From positions 105,262 through 169,261 of the forward strand of contig JAYFOV010000013.1 in assembly GCA_034928535.1 (NCBI GenBank): a stretch of 64,000 nucleotides of DNA. The letters run 5' to 3'. Source of the DNA: CAXXOK01 sp001604115. Its GTDB lineage: Bacteria > Bacillota > Clostridia > Christensenellales > Aristaeellaceae. Within the stretch, counting starts at the first letter, position 1. Each line of letters begins with the position of its first letter. A model generated the notes under the pieces. The model was not told the DNA's origin and did not search any database. It saw only the letters and a program-made list of their open reading frames with translations. A program made the position numbers and the translations under genes. This document shows, in pieces, positions 24,926 to 33,597 of this stretch.

Positions 24926-26590
24926 ATGCGAAGACTGCTGGGCTTATGGCTGGCCCTGATGGTGGCGCTGGGCATGTTTACCTTCGCCGCCGCGGAGGCG
25001 CAACCCGAAATCACCAACCAGGAGATATATGATCTGTATCTCGCCGCCGAGGATAACGTGATGCCCATCTGCGCCCCCGGCGAGATCACGCTGACCATCT
25101 ACACGGAGTTGGATGAATACGCCGCCAACTTTATGCAATCCTACGAGGAGCACCCCATCGTCAAGCGCGTGGAGGAAATCACCGGACTCGACCTCAAGTT
25201 CATCCATCCGCCCACAGGGGACGATGGCACCTTCTTTAACATGACGATCGCCTCCGGCGATTATCCGGACATCTTCATGGCCACTACCGACAGTTCCCGT
25301 TTTGACAAGATCTATCCCGGCGGCATTCAGGGCGCCGTGCAGGACAAGGTGCTGGCCGACAACGACGCCCTGATCCGCAAATACGCCAAGAACTACCTGT
25401 ACTACATGTCCATCGCGGACAAAAATACCTACCGCAACACCGCGGATGATAACGGCATGCTCACGCTGGGCACCCCGTTTGCCTGCGATTTTATCCGCGG
25501 GATCAATAACATGGGCTTTATCACCCGCAAAGACATGTTGGATCGCTACGGGCTCGCCGTGCCCAAGACCATCGACGAGCTGACCGCCGTGATGCGCACC
25601 CTTAAGGAAAACGGCGTGGAGGTGCCCATGGCGCTGGGCACGCTGGACAATTACCGTTACAACGACAGCAACTTCCTCTCCGGCGCCTTTGGCGTGGTGA
25701 TGAACGGCTACCAGGTCGATGAAAACGGCAAAGTGTTCTACAGCCGTGCCAACGAAGGCTACAAGGCTTACCTCAACCAGATGGCCTCCTGGTACAACGA
25801 AGGGCTGATTGACCGCGACTTTGTGAACCGCGATGTCAAGGACGCGCTCAAGATGTTCTACAACGACCGCACCGCGTTCTGCGCCATCGGCAATTGGCAG
25901 ACCACCGAGATCGTCTCGCTGGGCACAGCGGAAAATCCGGATTTCGCCATTTACCCTGTGCGCGTTCCGCGCCTGACGGATCCGGAAGCGCCCTATCATC
26001 TGGGCAACCCGCTGGCCGAGGGCGGTGTGGGCGATATGCTCATCTCCGCTACCTGCAAGCATCCCGAAGCCGCCGTCAAGCTGTTGGATTACCTCTACAA
26101 CATGGATCTGGCTCAGCTGGCCTATTGGGGCGTCGGCGAGCTGGAGGATGGCACCAGCACCTACATCATCAATGCAGACGGCATGCATGAGTATGGCGAC
26201 GCGATCGTCGGCAATCCAGATTGGCCTTATGAGACCATCCGCCATAAGTACACCCTGCAAATTTTCCAGCGCCAACTGCTGGAAGAGCCGGAGCGGTTTG
26301 AATACTCCGATCCCCTGTGCCAGATCGCCTGGGACGAGTGGGGCTACAAGACCGACCGCGACGGCCGCCTGCCGGAATCCATTTCCCGCACGGTGGAGGA
26401 GGATACCGTCTTTACCCGCAATCAGGTCGAAATCGAAACCTACAGTGATGAAATGATCTACAAATTCATCACCGGCAGCCTGGATGTGGATGCGCAGTGG
26501 GATTCCTTTGTGGCTTCCCTGTATGAGATGGGGCTTGCCGAGAACGAGCAGATCCAGCAAGCCGCCTATGAGCGTTGGCTGCAACGCTGA
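24926..26590 (+). CDS. Extracellular sugar-binding protein of an ABC importer (Lpl/YtcQ type)
   Basis: A 554-residue solute-binding protein of the large family-1 type that works with LplB/YtcP-like permeases. The signal peptide is MRRLLGLWLALMVALGMFTF, ending FAAAEA before Gln, a signal peptidase I site; there is no lipobox Cys, unlike most Gram-positive binding proteins. SGDYPDIFMATTDSSRFDKI, DMLDRYGLAVPKTIDELTAV and GNPLAEGGVGDMLISATCKH are typical of the two lobes. The ATG at 24926 has GGGAGG. It heads a seven-gene operon. A strong stem-loop after it probably raises its level over that of the permeases. From the downstream enzymes the ligand is an oligosaccharide or glycoside; which one is not visible. 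Confidence 0.9.
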   Translation: MRRLLGLWLALMVALGMFTFAAAEAQPEITNQEIYDLYLAAEDNVMPICAPGEITLTIYTELDEYAANFMQSYEEHPIVKRVEEITGLDLKFIHPPTGDDGTFFNMTIASGDYPDIFMATTDSSRFDKIYPGGIQGAVQDKVLADNDALIRKYAKNYLYYMSIADKNTYRNTADDNGMLTLGTPFACDFIRGINNMGFITRKDMLDRYGLAVPKTIDELTAVMRTLKENGVEVPMALGTLDNYRYNDSNFLSGAFGVVMNGYQVDENGKVFYSRANEGYKAYLNQMASWYNEGLIDRDFVNRDVKDALKMFYNDRTAFCAIGNWQTTEIVSLGTAENPDFAIYPVRVPRLTDPEAPYHLGNPLAEGGVGDMLISATCKHPEAAVKLLDYLYNMDLAQLAYWGVGELEDGTSTYIINADGMHEYGDAIVGNPDWPYETIRHKYTLQIFQRQLLEEPERFEYSDPLCQIAWDEWGYKTDRDGRLPESISRTVEEDTVFTRNQVEIETYSDEMIYKFITGSLDVDAQWDSFVASLYEMGLAENEQIQQAAYERWLQR

Positions 26591-26630
26591 TCCATCCCGG
26601 TTTTTGAACAGCCAGTCATAGAAACACCTA

Positions 26631-26672
26631 AACCGGAGGAAAGAGGCTTCCTCTTTCCTCCGGTTATTTCTT
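26631..26672 (+). terminator. Intra-operon terminator between binding protein and permeases
   Basis: A perfect 16-bp stem (AACCGGAGGAAAGAGG at 26631-26646, complement at 26650-26665) followed by ATTTCTTT. It sits in a 148-base spacer inside the operon, so it is likely a partial terminator. Confidence 0.8.
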
Positions 26673-26738
26673 TCACCTTTTTTGGGGGCCGGCCACCCAT
26701 ATGGGTCGGTACCTGACACACATAAGGGGGGATCCGCG

Positions 26739-27680
26739 GTGGTTGCAGCGGCCAAAAAACGCACTGTCGAACGCAAGCGATCCGGCTACATCAGTAACAT
26801 GATCCATAACCCATGGCTGTATGTCATGGCTTTGCCGGTAATCGCATACTATATCATTTTTCATTACCTGCCCATGTATGGCGTGGTCATCGCCTTCAAA
26901 GACTATGTGCCTGCGCGGGGCATCTGGGAAAGCGGCTGGGTGGGGTTCAAGCATTTCCAAACCTTCTTTTCCAGCACGTACTTTCCGCGGTTGCTGCGCA
27001 ATACGCTGGCCATCAACCTCAAAGAGCTACTTTTCTCCTTCCCCATCCCCATCGTTTTCGCCATCCTGCTCAATGAGGTACGCAGCACACGCTTCCGGCG
27101 CATTTCCCAATCCATCACCTATATGCCGCATTTTGTGTCCACGGTGGTCATTTGCGGTCTGCTGGTTGATTTTACCAAAAGCACCGGCGTGCTGACCAAC
27201 CTGTTTGTGGCACTGGGCATGGATCGTATCAACATGCTGTCCGTGCCGGAGTATTTCCAGGGCATTTTTATTGGCGGCATCGTGTGGCAATCCTTCGGGT
27301 GGGATTCCATCATCTATTTCGCGGCGCTCACAGGCATTGATCCCGCGCTCTATGATGCGGCGCGTGTGGATGGCGCAGGGCGCTTCAAGCAGATCCTGCA
27401 TGTGACCCTCCCGGGCATCGCCCCCACCATTGTGGTGCTGATGCTCCTGCGCATCGGCTCCATGATGAGCGTTTCCTGGGACCGCATCGTGCTGCTGTAC
27501 AACCCCCTGACCTACGAAACGGCGGATGTGCTCAGCAGCTACGTGTACCGCATCGGCTTGACCAAGATGCAGTATAGCTTTGCCACAGCGGTGGGGCTGT
27601 TCAATTCCGGCATCAACATTCTGCTGCTGGTGGCCGCAAACACCATTTCCAGACGCGTGAGCGAAAATAGCCTGTGGTAA
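26739..27680 (+). CDS. Sugar ABC transporter permease (LplB/YteP type)
   Basis: A 313-residue inner-membrane permease of the carbohydrate uptake-1 family. After a basic N-terminus (AAKKRTVERKRSG) come six membrane segments; the ATPase-contact EAA loop is at about residues 205-225 (DPALYDAARVDGAGRFKQIL). HNPWLYVMALPVIAYYIIFH and YLPMYGVVIAFKDY are typical openings for the LplB branch. The start is GTG at 26739 after AAGGGGGGAT (26724-26733). It pairs with the next gene 12 bases downstream. No ATPase gene is in the operon, as usual where a shared MsmK-like ATPase serves several importers. Confidence 0.93.
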   Translation: MVAAAKKRTVERKRSGYISNMIHNPWLYVMALPVIAYYIIFHYLPMYGVVIAFKDYVPARGIWESGWVGFKHFQTFFSSTYFPRLLRNTLAINLKELLFSFPIPIVFAILLNEVRSTRFRRISQSITYMPHFVSTVVICGLLVDFTKSTGVLTNLFVALGMDRINMLSVPEYFQGIFIGGIVWQSFGWDSIIYFAALTGIDPALYDAARVDGAGRFKQILHVTLPGIAPTIVVLMLLRIGSMMSVSWDRIVLLYNPLTYETADVLSSYVYRIGLTKMQYSFATAVGLFNSGINILLLVAANTISRRVSENSLW

Positions 27681-27692
27681 GGAGGAGTCCGC

Positions 27693-28616
27693 ATGAATAT
27701 CGGTTTGGTAAAATCCGCCCCGACCCTCCGCAAGCGCAAGAAACGCACCGCTGGGGAACGGCTCTTTGATGGGTTCAATATTACATTCATCCTTTTTCTG
27801 GTGGCCGTGACCATCTACCCCTTGCTGTATACGGTGTTTGCCTCCTTCAGCGATGCGCGCGCACTGCTCACGCACGAAGGGGCGCTGCTCTATCCGCTGG
27901 GGCCGGTCACCTTGCAGGGCTACTTTATGACCTTTACCAACCCCAACATTCTCCAAGGTTTTGTGAACACAGTGGGTATTGTGGTCAGCGGTACCGCCCT
28001 GGGCATACTGATGACCATGCTGGGCGCCTATGTCCTCACCCGCAAAAAATTCAAGCCCCGCGGCATTCTCATGAAGGCTATCCTACTAACGATGTTCTTC
28101 AGCGGCGGCATCATCCCCACCTTCTTTGTGGTGCGCGGCGTGGGGCTGTACAACAGCTACTGGTCCATGGTCATCCCAAGCGCGCTGAACACATACAACC
28201 TGATCATCCTGCGCACGTTTTTCATGAGCATCCCCGATAGTCTGGAGGAATCCGCCGTGCTGGATGGCGCAAACGATATCCAGGTACTGTTCAAGATTTT
28301 CCTGCCGCTCTCGCTGCCGGCACTGGCGGTCATCACCCTGTACTACGCGGTGGATTATTGGAACAGCTGGTACCCGGCGCTGCTCTACATCCGCGAGCGC
28401 AAGCTATACCCGCTGCAAATGTTCCTGCGTGAGTTGCTCATCCTCAATGAAAACGTGGAGTCCGCCAGCGGCAAGCAGATGGTCTCCGAGGTCTACACGC
28501 GGGAGCTGGTCAAATACTGCACAGTGGTGGTTTCCACTGTGCCAATCCTGATCGTCTATCCCTTTTTGCAAAAGTACTTTGTCAAAGGCGTCATGATCGG
28601 CGCCATCAAGGGGTAA
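27693..28616 (+). CDS. Sugar ABC transporter permease (LplC/YtcP type)
   Basis: A 307-residue partner permease with six membrane segments. RLFDGFNITFILFLVAVTIY leads into the first helix; the EAA loop reads SLEESAVLDGANDIQVLFKI, and the chain ends LQKYFVKGVMIGAIKG, the standard ending of this family. The ATG at 27693 has AAGGAGGAG. It forms a heterodimer with the preceding permease. The next gene starts 10 bases later. Confidence 0.94.
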   Translation: MNIGLVKSAPTLRKRKKRTAGERLFDGFNITFILFLVAVTIYPLLYTVFASFSDARALLTHEGALLYPLGPVTLQGYFMTFTNPNILQGFVNTVGIVVSGTALGILMTMLGAYVLTRKKFKPRGILMKAILLTMFFSGGIIPTFFVVRGVGLYNSYWSMVIPSALNTYNLIILRTFFMSIPDSLEESAVLDGANDIQVLFKIFLPLSLPALAVITLYYAVDYWNSWYPALLYIRERKLYPLQMFLRELLILNENVESASGKQMVSEVYTRELVKYCTVVVSTVPILIVYPFLQKYFVKGVMIGAIKG

Positions 28617-28626
28617 GGAGGCACCC

Positions 28627-29310
28627 ATGAGCGAGAAGCGAGCCGATATTTCCGCGGCGCTGCAAACCGCCGCCAAGGTTTACGATGCCTTTACCGCCGC
28701 CGCCACACCGGGCGCCAGCGAGATGACCCTGCACGCTGCCGTCCTGCGGGCGGCAGGCATGAGCGCCGTGAGCTTTGATATGCTCAGCGGTCCCCGTACA
28801 GCGGGCATTGAGGGCAGCGCCACAGAACGGATGCTCCAGCGCGGGGATGCGCTGCTCCTGGACCTGTGCCTGAAGCACGGGCAACATTGGTGCGATGTGT
28901 GCCGCACCTATTTTCTTGGCGAACCCGCGCCCGCCATGGCCGCCGCTTATCAGGCTGTGCTGGATTGCTCCGCCCATGTGCGGGGGCTGCTGCGGGATGG
29001 CGTAGCCGCCAGCAAGATCTACGCCGCGGCCGAAGCCTTTCTGGCCGCGCGGGGGCTTTCCGGCTGGCTGCGCCACCACACCGGGCATGGCATCGGGCGC
29101 ACGCCTTTTGAAGCGCCGGTGGCCGTCGCCCACTCGCTGGATACCCTGCGCCTGGGCGATGTGGTCACGGTGGAAATCGGCGTTTACCTCGACGGTGCCT
29201 TTGGCATCCGTGTGGAAGATGATTTTTGTATCACGCCGGAAGGCGCGGAAAGCCTATGGCACTACCCCAAAACTCTGACGGAGGTAATCCTGCCATGGCC
29301 GGAACGCTGA
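28627..29310 (+). CDS. M24 family metallopeptidase (Xaa-Pro aminopeptidase-like), short form
   Basis: A 227-residue protein with only the pita-bread catalytic domain; the N-terminal creatinase domain of typical Xaa-Pro peptidases is missing. All five metal ligands are present: Asp79 (LLLDLCLK), Asp90 (WCDVCRTY), His151 (HTGHGIG), Glu183 (TVEIGVY) and Glu197 (RVEDDF). So it is probably catalytic, as a methionine-aminopeptidase-size enzyme. Small M24 proteins are seen in sugar-ABC operons of this kind. Its substrate there is unknown: it may trim a peptide or act on an amino-acid-linked compound such as a glycoconjugate. The ATG at 28627 has AAGGAGG. Confidence 0.82.
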   Translation: MSEKRADISAALQTAAKVYDAFTAAATPGASEMTLHAAVLRAAGMSAVSFDMLSGPRTAGIEGSATERMLQRGDALLLDLCLKHGQHWCDVCRTYFLGEPAPAMAAAYQAVLDCSAHVRGLLRDGVAASKIYAAAEAFLAARGLSGWLRHHTGHGIGRTPFEAPVAVAHSLDTLRLGDVVTVEIGVYLDGAFGIRVEDDFCITPEGAESLWHYPKTLTEVILPWPER

Positions 29311-29341
29311 GGGGTGGCCACGATGCGCAAAGGAGGCGTAA

Positions 29342-30376
29342 ATGATGAAAGCAATGATGTGGGAAGGCCGCGATGCCTTGCGGCTGGTGGATGTGCCCGT
29401 GCCCGAATGCAAACCGGGCTGGCTGCTGCTCAAGGTGATGAGCGCCGGCGTTTGCGCCACGGATGCGCACATCATTCATGGTACGTTTTTCAACGGCGAG
29501 CCACCCCATGTGTTGGGGCACGAGATCGCGGGCGAGGTTGTGCAGGTTGGCGATCCCTCTCTGGCCGCCTGGATCGGCCGGCGCGTGGTGGTGGAAACCG
29601 CTATCGGCTGCGGCGTGTGCGAGCATTGCCGCAGCGGTAACAAACACCTGTGCGCACAGGGTGGCGAGATCGGCTTTCCGCCCTATGCGGGCGGCTACGC
29701 TCAATATGTGGCTGTGCCATACACCTGTGCCCATGTGCTGCCCGACACCATGACCTATGATGAAGGCGGCATTCTGGAAGCCATCGCCTGCCCGGTAGGC
29801 GCCATAAGGCGCATCGGGCTTGCTTTTGGCCAAACCGTGCTTGTGCAGGGGGTCGGCATTGCCGGGCTCTCCTTTTTGCAGGCGGTGCGCGCCTGTTGCG
29901 CCGGTAAGGTGATCGCTACCATCACGCGCGAAAGCAAACGCGACCTGGCTCTGCGCTATGGGGCGGATGTGGTGGTCAATGTAGCTGCTGAGGATTGGCA
30001 CGCGCGCGTCCTGGCCGAAACCGAAGGCCGGGGGGTGGATCTTTCCATTGACGCGGCGGGCGCTCCGCAATCCATTGCCGATGCCGTGACCCTGTGCGCC
30101 GCGCGCGGGCGTGTGCTGCTCTACGGTCTGCCAAATGAACAGTCCCTGCCGCCGTTTCCGGTAACGCGCATCATCATGAAGCAGCTCACCGTGCTGGGAC
30201 TAACCAACAATGAACTGGGGTGGGCGCCGCTGCTGTCCATGGTCGCGCGGGGGGATATCAACGTGCGGGACATGGTCACCCACCGCTTCTCACTTGCGCA
30301 GTTGCCCCAGGCCATCGAGCTGGTATCACGCAGGCCGGATGATCTGATCAAGGCCGTAGTGCACCCTTGGGCATAA
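29342..30376 (+). CDS. Zinc-dependent medium-chain dehydrogenase
   Basis: A 344-residue MDR-superfamily NAD(P)-dependent alcohol/polyol dehydrogenase. The catalytic zinc site is Cys38 (GVCATD) with His60-Glu61 (GHEIAGEV); the structural zinc site has four Cys (90, 93, 96, 104 in GCGVCEHCRSGNKHLC). The nucleotide-binding turn is VQGVGIAGLSFLQ, followed by DAAGAPQSI. It resembles threonine/sorbitol dehydrogenases. The start ATG at 29342 follows AAAGGAGGCG. Between an M24 peptidase and an enolase-superfamily dehydratase, it may oxidise a free sugar to a lactone or a polyol to a ketose. Exact substrate unknown. Confidence 0.88.
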   Translation: MMKAMMWEGRDALRLVDVPVPECKPGWLLLKVMSAGVCATDAHIIHGTFFNGEPPHVLGHEIAGEVVQVGDPSLAAWIGRRVVVETAIGCGVCEHCRSGNKHLCAQGGEIGFPPYAGGYAQYVAVPYTCAHVLPDTMTYDEGGILEAIACPVGAIRRIGLAFGQTVLVQGVGIAGLSFLQAVRACCAGKVIATITRESKRDLALRYGADVVVNVAAEDWHARVLAETEGRGVDLSIDAAGAPQSIADAVTLCAARGRVLLYGLPNEQSLPPFPVTRIIMKQLTVLGLTNNELGWAPLLSMVARGDINVRDMVTHRFSLAQLPQAIELVSRRPDDLIKAVVHPWA

Positions 30377-30424
30377 TGCTGGGTTTTTGCCCTGTTACCG
30401 CAGTACAGAAAGGTGGTTTACCCT

Positions 30425-31540
30425 TTGAAGATTACCGACGTACAAGCCTATATCGTGCGCCAGCCGGAAGTTTCCCTGATCGGGGATGGCACACAGGATT
30501 CAGTCATCATCCGCATTGATACGGATGCGGGCATCTACGGCCTGGCCGAGGTCGATTCGGCGCCCTACCTGGTCAAGCAGGCCATCGATATGCCGGATTC
30601 ACACAGCGCGCAGCGCGGTATGCGCAGCGTGCTCCTGGGGATGGACCCCCTGGCGACCGAAGTGATTTGGGATGAGCTGTATGCTTGCACCTACTACTAC
30701 GCGCGCGGTGGCGCGGGCATGCACGCCATCAGCGGCATCGATATGGCACTGTGGGATATCAAGGGCAAGGCGCTGGGTGTGCCGGTGTTTCAGTTGCTGG
30801 GCGGTGCCTATCAGCGGCGCATCCCGGCCTACATCAGCATCCTGATGCCACAGACGGAGGATGAGGTCAAGCGGTTGGTGGATTACCATATGGTCAAGGG
30901 CTACTCCGGCATCAAGTTTGGCTGGGGAAACCTGGGCGAAGATATGGCGCATGATTTGAAGCTGGTGCGCGCCGCCCGCAAGGCGTTGGGGCCGGACAAG
31001 CTGCTGATGATCGATATCGCCATGAACTGGCGGGAATATAAACCCGCGCTGGATGCCTGCCACGCCTATGCCCAGGAGGGTGTGTACTGGGTGGAGGAAC
31101 CCTTCCGGGTGGAACAGCCGGAGCTGTTTGCCAAGCTGCGCGATGCCGTGCCGCTCAACATCACCGCCGGGGAGGAGCTCAGCTCGCTGCAGGAGTTTGA
31201 AACCTACCTGCAAAAGGGGTGTGTGGACATCCTCCAGCCGGATCTGAGCCGTTGCGGCGGCCTTACGATTGGCAAGAAAATTGCGGATCTGGCCAAGCGG
31301 CACCAAGTGCCTATCATCCCCCACAACTTTAAGAGCGGGCTGCTGATGTCCGCTACGCTGCAGTACATCGCCAGCCTGCCGGGTGCCAGGTACTTGGAGT
31401 ATTGCGGGCAGGAAACCGTGCTCAGCCGCAGTCTGATCACCGAGCCGGTGGTCGTGCAGGATGGGTATGTGGAGATTCCCGACCGGCCGGGGCTGGGCGT
31501 GGAACTGAACATGGATACCGTGGCACGCTACCGCGTGTGA
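30425..31540 (+). CDS. Mandelate racemase/muconate lactonising enzyme family protein (probable sugar-acid dehydratase)
   Basis: A 371-residue enolase-superfamily enzyme. The capping domain opens LKITDVQAYIVRQPEVSLI; metal ligands are Asp197 (MIDIAMNW), Glu224 or 225 (VEEPF) and Glu250 (TAGEE). The His-Asp dyad of the mandelate racemase subgroup is present: Asp273 (QPDLSRCGG) and His300 (IPHNFKSG). The second Lys of the usual K-x-K base motif is absent: Lys164 is followed by Phe165-Gly166 (GIKFGWG). Such enzymes usually dehydrate aldonic or aldaric acids. The start is TTG at 30425 after GAAAGGTGG. It is 48 bases after the dehydrogenase, which could supply an aldonate. Confidence 0.88.
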   Translation: MKITDVQAYIVRQPEVSLIGDGTQDSVIIRIDTDAGIYGLAEVDSAPYLVKQAIDMPDSHSAQRGMRSVLLGMDPLATEVIWDELYACTYYYARGGAGMHAISGIDMALWDIKGKALGVPVFQLLGGAYQRRIPAYISILMPQTEDEVKRLVDYHMVKGYSGIKFGWGNLGEDMAHDLKLVRAARKALGPDKLLMIDIAMNWREYKPALDACHAYAQEGVYWVEEPFRVEQPELFAKLRDAVPLNITAGEELSSLQEFETYLQKGCVDILQPDLSRCGGLTIGKKIADLAKRHQVPIIPHNFKSGLLMSATLQYIASLPGARYLEYCGQETVLSRSLITEPVVVQDGYVEIPDRPGLGVELNMDTVARYRV

Positions 31541-31567
31541 GCCACAACCCAAGGAGGAAGCGTAGCC

Positions 31568-33088
31568 ATGACGTTTGAATTTTTACCCGGCGAGCTCTGG
31601 TGGGTCGGCCGTACCTTTGACGGCGTACACATGCCGCTGGACGCGACCGCCACCTATGAAGTGGATTTGCGCCACGTAAAACCCAACGCGGGCGCGGCCG
31701 TCATGCTGTCCAGCCACGGCCGCTATGTAGCGGGCACCCAACCCTTTTGCGTCTCCATGGCACATGGCAGCATCACGGTTCAGGGGCAGGAGGCGCTCGC
31801 CCTCCAACGCGCGGGCAACACCCTGATGGACGCCTACCTCGCTGTGGCGCAAACCCATTTTCAGTCGGGCAGCGCGCCGGATCCGCTCTGTTTTTCCGCG
31901 CCGCAGTACAATAGCTGGATCGAAGTCGGCTTTGATACTACGCAGCAAAAGGTGCTGGACTATGCGCAGGGCTTGATCGACAGCGGTGCGCAGCCCGGCA
32001 TCCTGATCATTGATGATAACTGGATGGTACGCTACGGCCAATGGAAGTTTGACCGTGAACGTTTCCCGGATCCCAAGGCAATGGTGGCCGCGCTGCACGG
32101 CATGGGTTTCGCCGTCATGCTATGGGTCATCCCTTACACGGTGGCCTCCGGGCACCCGTATCTCGAGCTGAAGGACGAGCGCCTGTACGTCATGAACCGG
32201 GATGGTACCCCAAAGCTGACGCCCTGGTGGAACGGTACCAGCTGCCTGCTGGATATGAGCAACCCCCAATCCGTGCGCTTTTTGACGGATCAGCTGGATG
32301 CGCTGGTGGCAGAGTTCGGCATTGACGGTTTCAAATTTGATGCGGGCGATCCCCTCATGCAGGATGGTACCTTCGCCTTTCACCACCCGATCGCACAAAA
32401 CGAGGATGATACTTGCTACAGCCGCATCGGCCTTGGCTATCGGCTGGCCGAATACCGGGAAAGCTGGAACATGGGCGGCGCGCCGCTGATGCTGCGCCAA
32501 CAGGACAAAGCGCACACCTGGGATGAATCGGGTCTGCGCACCCTGATCCCCAACGGGTTGGCGCTCAGCCTGATGGGCTACCATTACCATTGCCCCGACA
32601 TGGTCGGCGGGGGCGATCTGGGTGTGGTGGATATCCACAAACCGCTGGATCAGGAGCTGTTTGTACGCTGTACCCAGGCGAGCGTATTGTTCCCCATTAT
32701 TCAATTTTCCATGGCGCCGCATCGCCTGCTGGATGCGCAGCATTTTCAGGCATGCGAAAAGGCGCTGGCGGTGCGCAGGCAACTCACCCCCTATCTGCTG
32801 GAGCGCGTCGCAATGGCCGCGCATAGGCACCAGCCGATTTTTGCCCCGCTGGAAATGTACTACCCCCATCAGGGGTTGGGCCGCCTGACGCAGGCCTTTT
32901 GCGTGGGGGATCGCTACATTGTGTACCCCACCGTGCACAAAGGCCAAACCGAAGCCACCTTCCCTTTGCCCAAGGGCACATGGCGGGATTGGCGCGGGAA
33001 GGTGTTTACCACCCAGATGGGCGAATGCCGCACCTATGCCGTCACCTTGGAGGATATGCCTTACTTCGAGCGGCAGGATTCGCCGTGA
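31568..33088 (+). CDS. Glycoside hydrolase family 31 protein (alpha-glycosidase)
   Basis: A 506-residue cytoplasmic enzyme, compact for GH31 (usually 650 or more residues). A small N-terminal beta domain precedes the barrel. QPGILIIDDNWMVRYGQWKF and FPDPKAMVAALHGMGFAVML, then IDGFKFDAGDP with the probable nucleophile Asp, fit GH31; a later acidic motif HTWDESGLRT could supply the acid/base. The C-terminal part (LGRLTQAFCVGDRYIVYPTV and FPLPKGTWRDW) matches the usual distal beta domain. It ends the seven-gene operon. GH31 contains alpha-glucosidases, xylosidases, galactosidases and sulfoquinovosidases; this sequence alone does not choose among them. Confidence 0.82.
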   Translation: MTFEFLPGELWWVGRTFDGVHMPLDATATYEVDLRHVKPNAGAAVMLSSHGRYVAGTQPFCVSMAHGSITVQGQEALALQRAGNTLMDAYLAVAQTHFQSGSAPDPLCFSAPQYNSWIEVGFDTTQQKVLDYAQGLIDSGAQPGILIIDDNWMVRYGQWKFDRERFPDPKAMVAALHGMGFAVMLWVIPYTVASGHPYLELKDERLYVMNRDGTPKLTPWWNGTSCLLDMSNPQSVRFLTDQLDALVAEFGIDGFKFDAGDPLMQDGTFAFHHPIAQNEDDTCYSRIGLGYRLAEYRESWNMGGAPLMLRQQDKAHTWDESGLRTLIPNGLALSLMGYHYHCPDMVGGGDLGVVDIHKPLDQELFVRCTQASVLFPIIQFSMAPHRLLDAQHFQACEKALAVRRQLTPYLLERVAMAAHRHQPIFAPLEMYYPHQGLGRLTQAFCVGDRYIVYPTVHKGQTEATFPLPKGTWRDWRGKVFTTQMGECRTYAVTLEDMPYFERQDSP

Positions 33089-33105
33089 ACACAGCGGCGT
33101 CAGCT

Positions 33106-33147
33106 AAAAGACAAGCACCCCCGCACTCGCGGGGGTGCTTGTCTTTT
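33106..33147 (+). terminator. Terminator of the sugar-ABC/GH31 operon
   Basis: A perfect 19-bp stem (AAAAGACAAGCACCCCCGC at 33106-33124, complement at 33129-33147) with a 4-nt loop and a T-tract in the distal arm, 18 bases after the GH31 stop. Confidence 0.9.
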
Positions 33148-33157
33148 GGCTGTCAAA

Positions 33158-33311
33158 CGGTAGGTCAAAGGGTGAAATCCCTGGTCAGGTTCCAAGGGTG
33201 AAACTTTTGGTTGGATCGGGGGTGAAACCTAAAACCTTATGGCGAAACCCACAGCGCAAGCGAGCAAACAGCCTGCAGGGCTATGAGGCGATGGCAGCGG
33301 CGACCCGGGGG
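33158..33311 (+). repeat. Dispersed intergenic repeat, full copy
   Basis: Blocks in order: GGTCAAAGGGTGAAATCCCT, GGTCAGGTTCCAAGG, GGGGGTGAAACCTAAAACC, GCGCAAGCGAGCAAACAGCC, TGCAGGGCTATGAGGC and GATGGCAGCGGCGACC. They match the copies at 11098 and, inverted, 41644. It faces a second, inverted copy at about 33405. Confidence 0.75.
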
Positions 33312-33322
33312 CTCGACAGTCT

Positions 33323-33350
33323 GGGCACCCCCGCACATGCGGGGGTGCCC
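33323..33350. terminator. Stem-loop between the two repeat copies
   Basis: GGGCACCCCCGCA (33323-33335) pairs with 33338-33350. The arm shares CACCCCCGC with the operon terminator at 33106, so it may be a duplicated terminator arm. The rest of the 509-base gap contains only repeat copies. Confidence 0.5.
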
Positions 33351-33404
33351 TTGGCTTTCAAAGAACCGATGCCGTATGCCACAGCCTCACGCTGCCGCGC
33401 GCTG

Positions 33405-33520
33405 CGGACTGTTTGCTCGCTTTCGGGAAAGGTGATCGATCAGGCGCGCTGGACTGCGCTTATACCCACCAAAGGGTTTCACCCTTTGGAAACCTGCCCA
33501 AAACTTCGCCCTTGCCCCAT
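33405..33520 (-). repeat. Dispersed intergenic repeat, inverted diverged copy
   Basis: On the minus strand it reads CAGGTTTCCAAAGGGTGAAA and later AAAGCGAGCAAACAGTCCGC, corresponding to blocks of the 33158 copy about 95 bases away in opposite orientation. Confidence 0.6.
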
Positions 33521-33597
33521 CATCGTTGACGGTCTGGAACATCCCAGCACCGGCGTGGCGTGTTCGCCCGTTGCGCGGGTTGCCTTGCGCACCCGCC

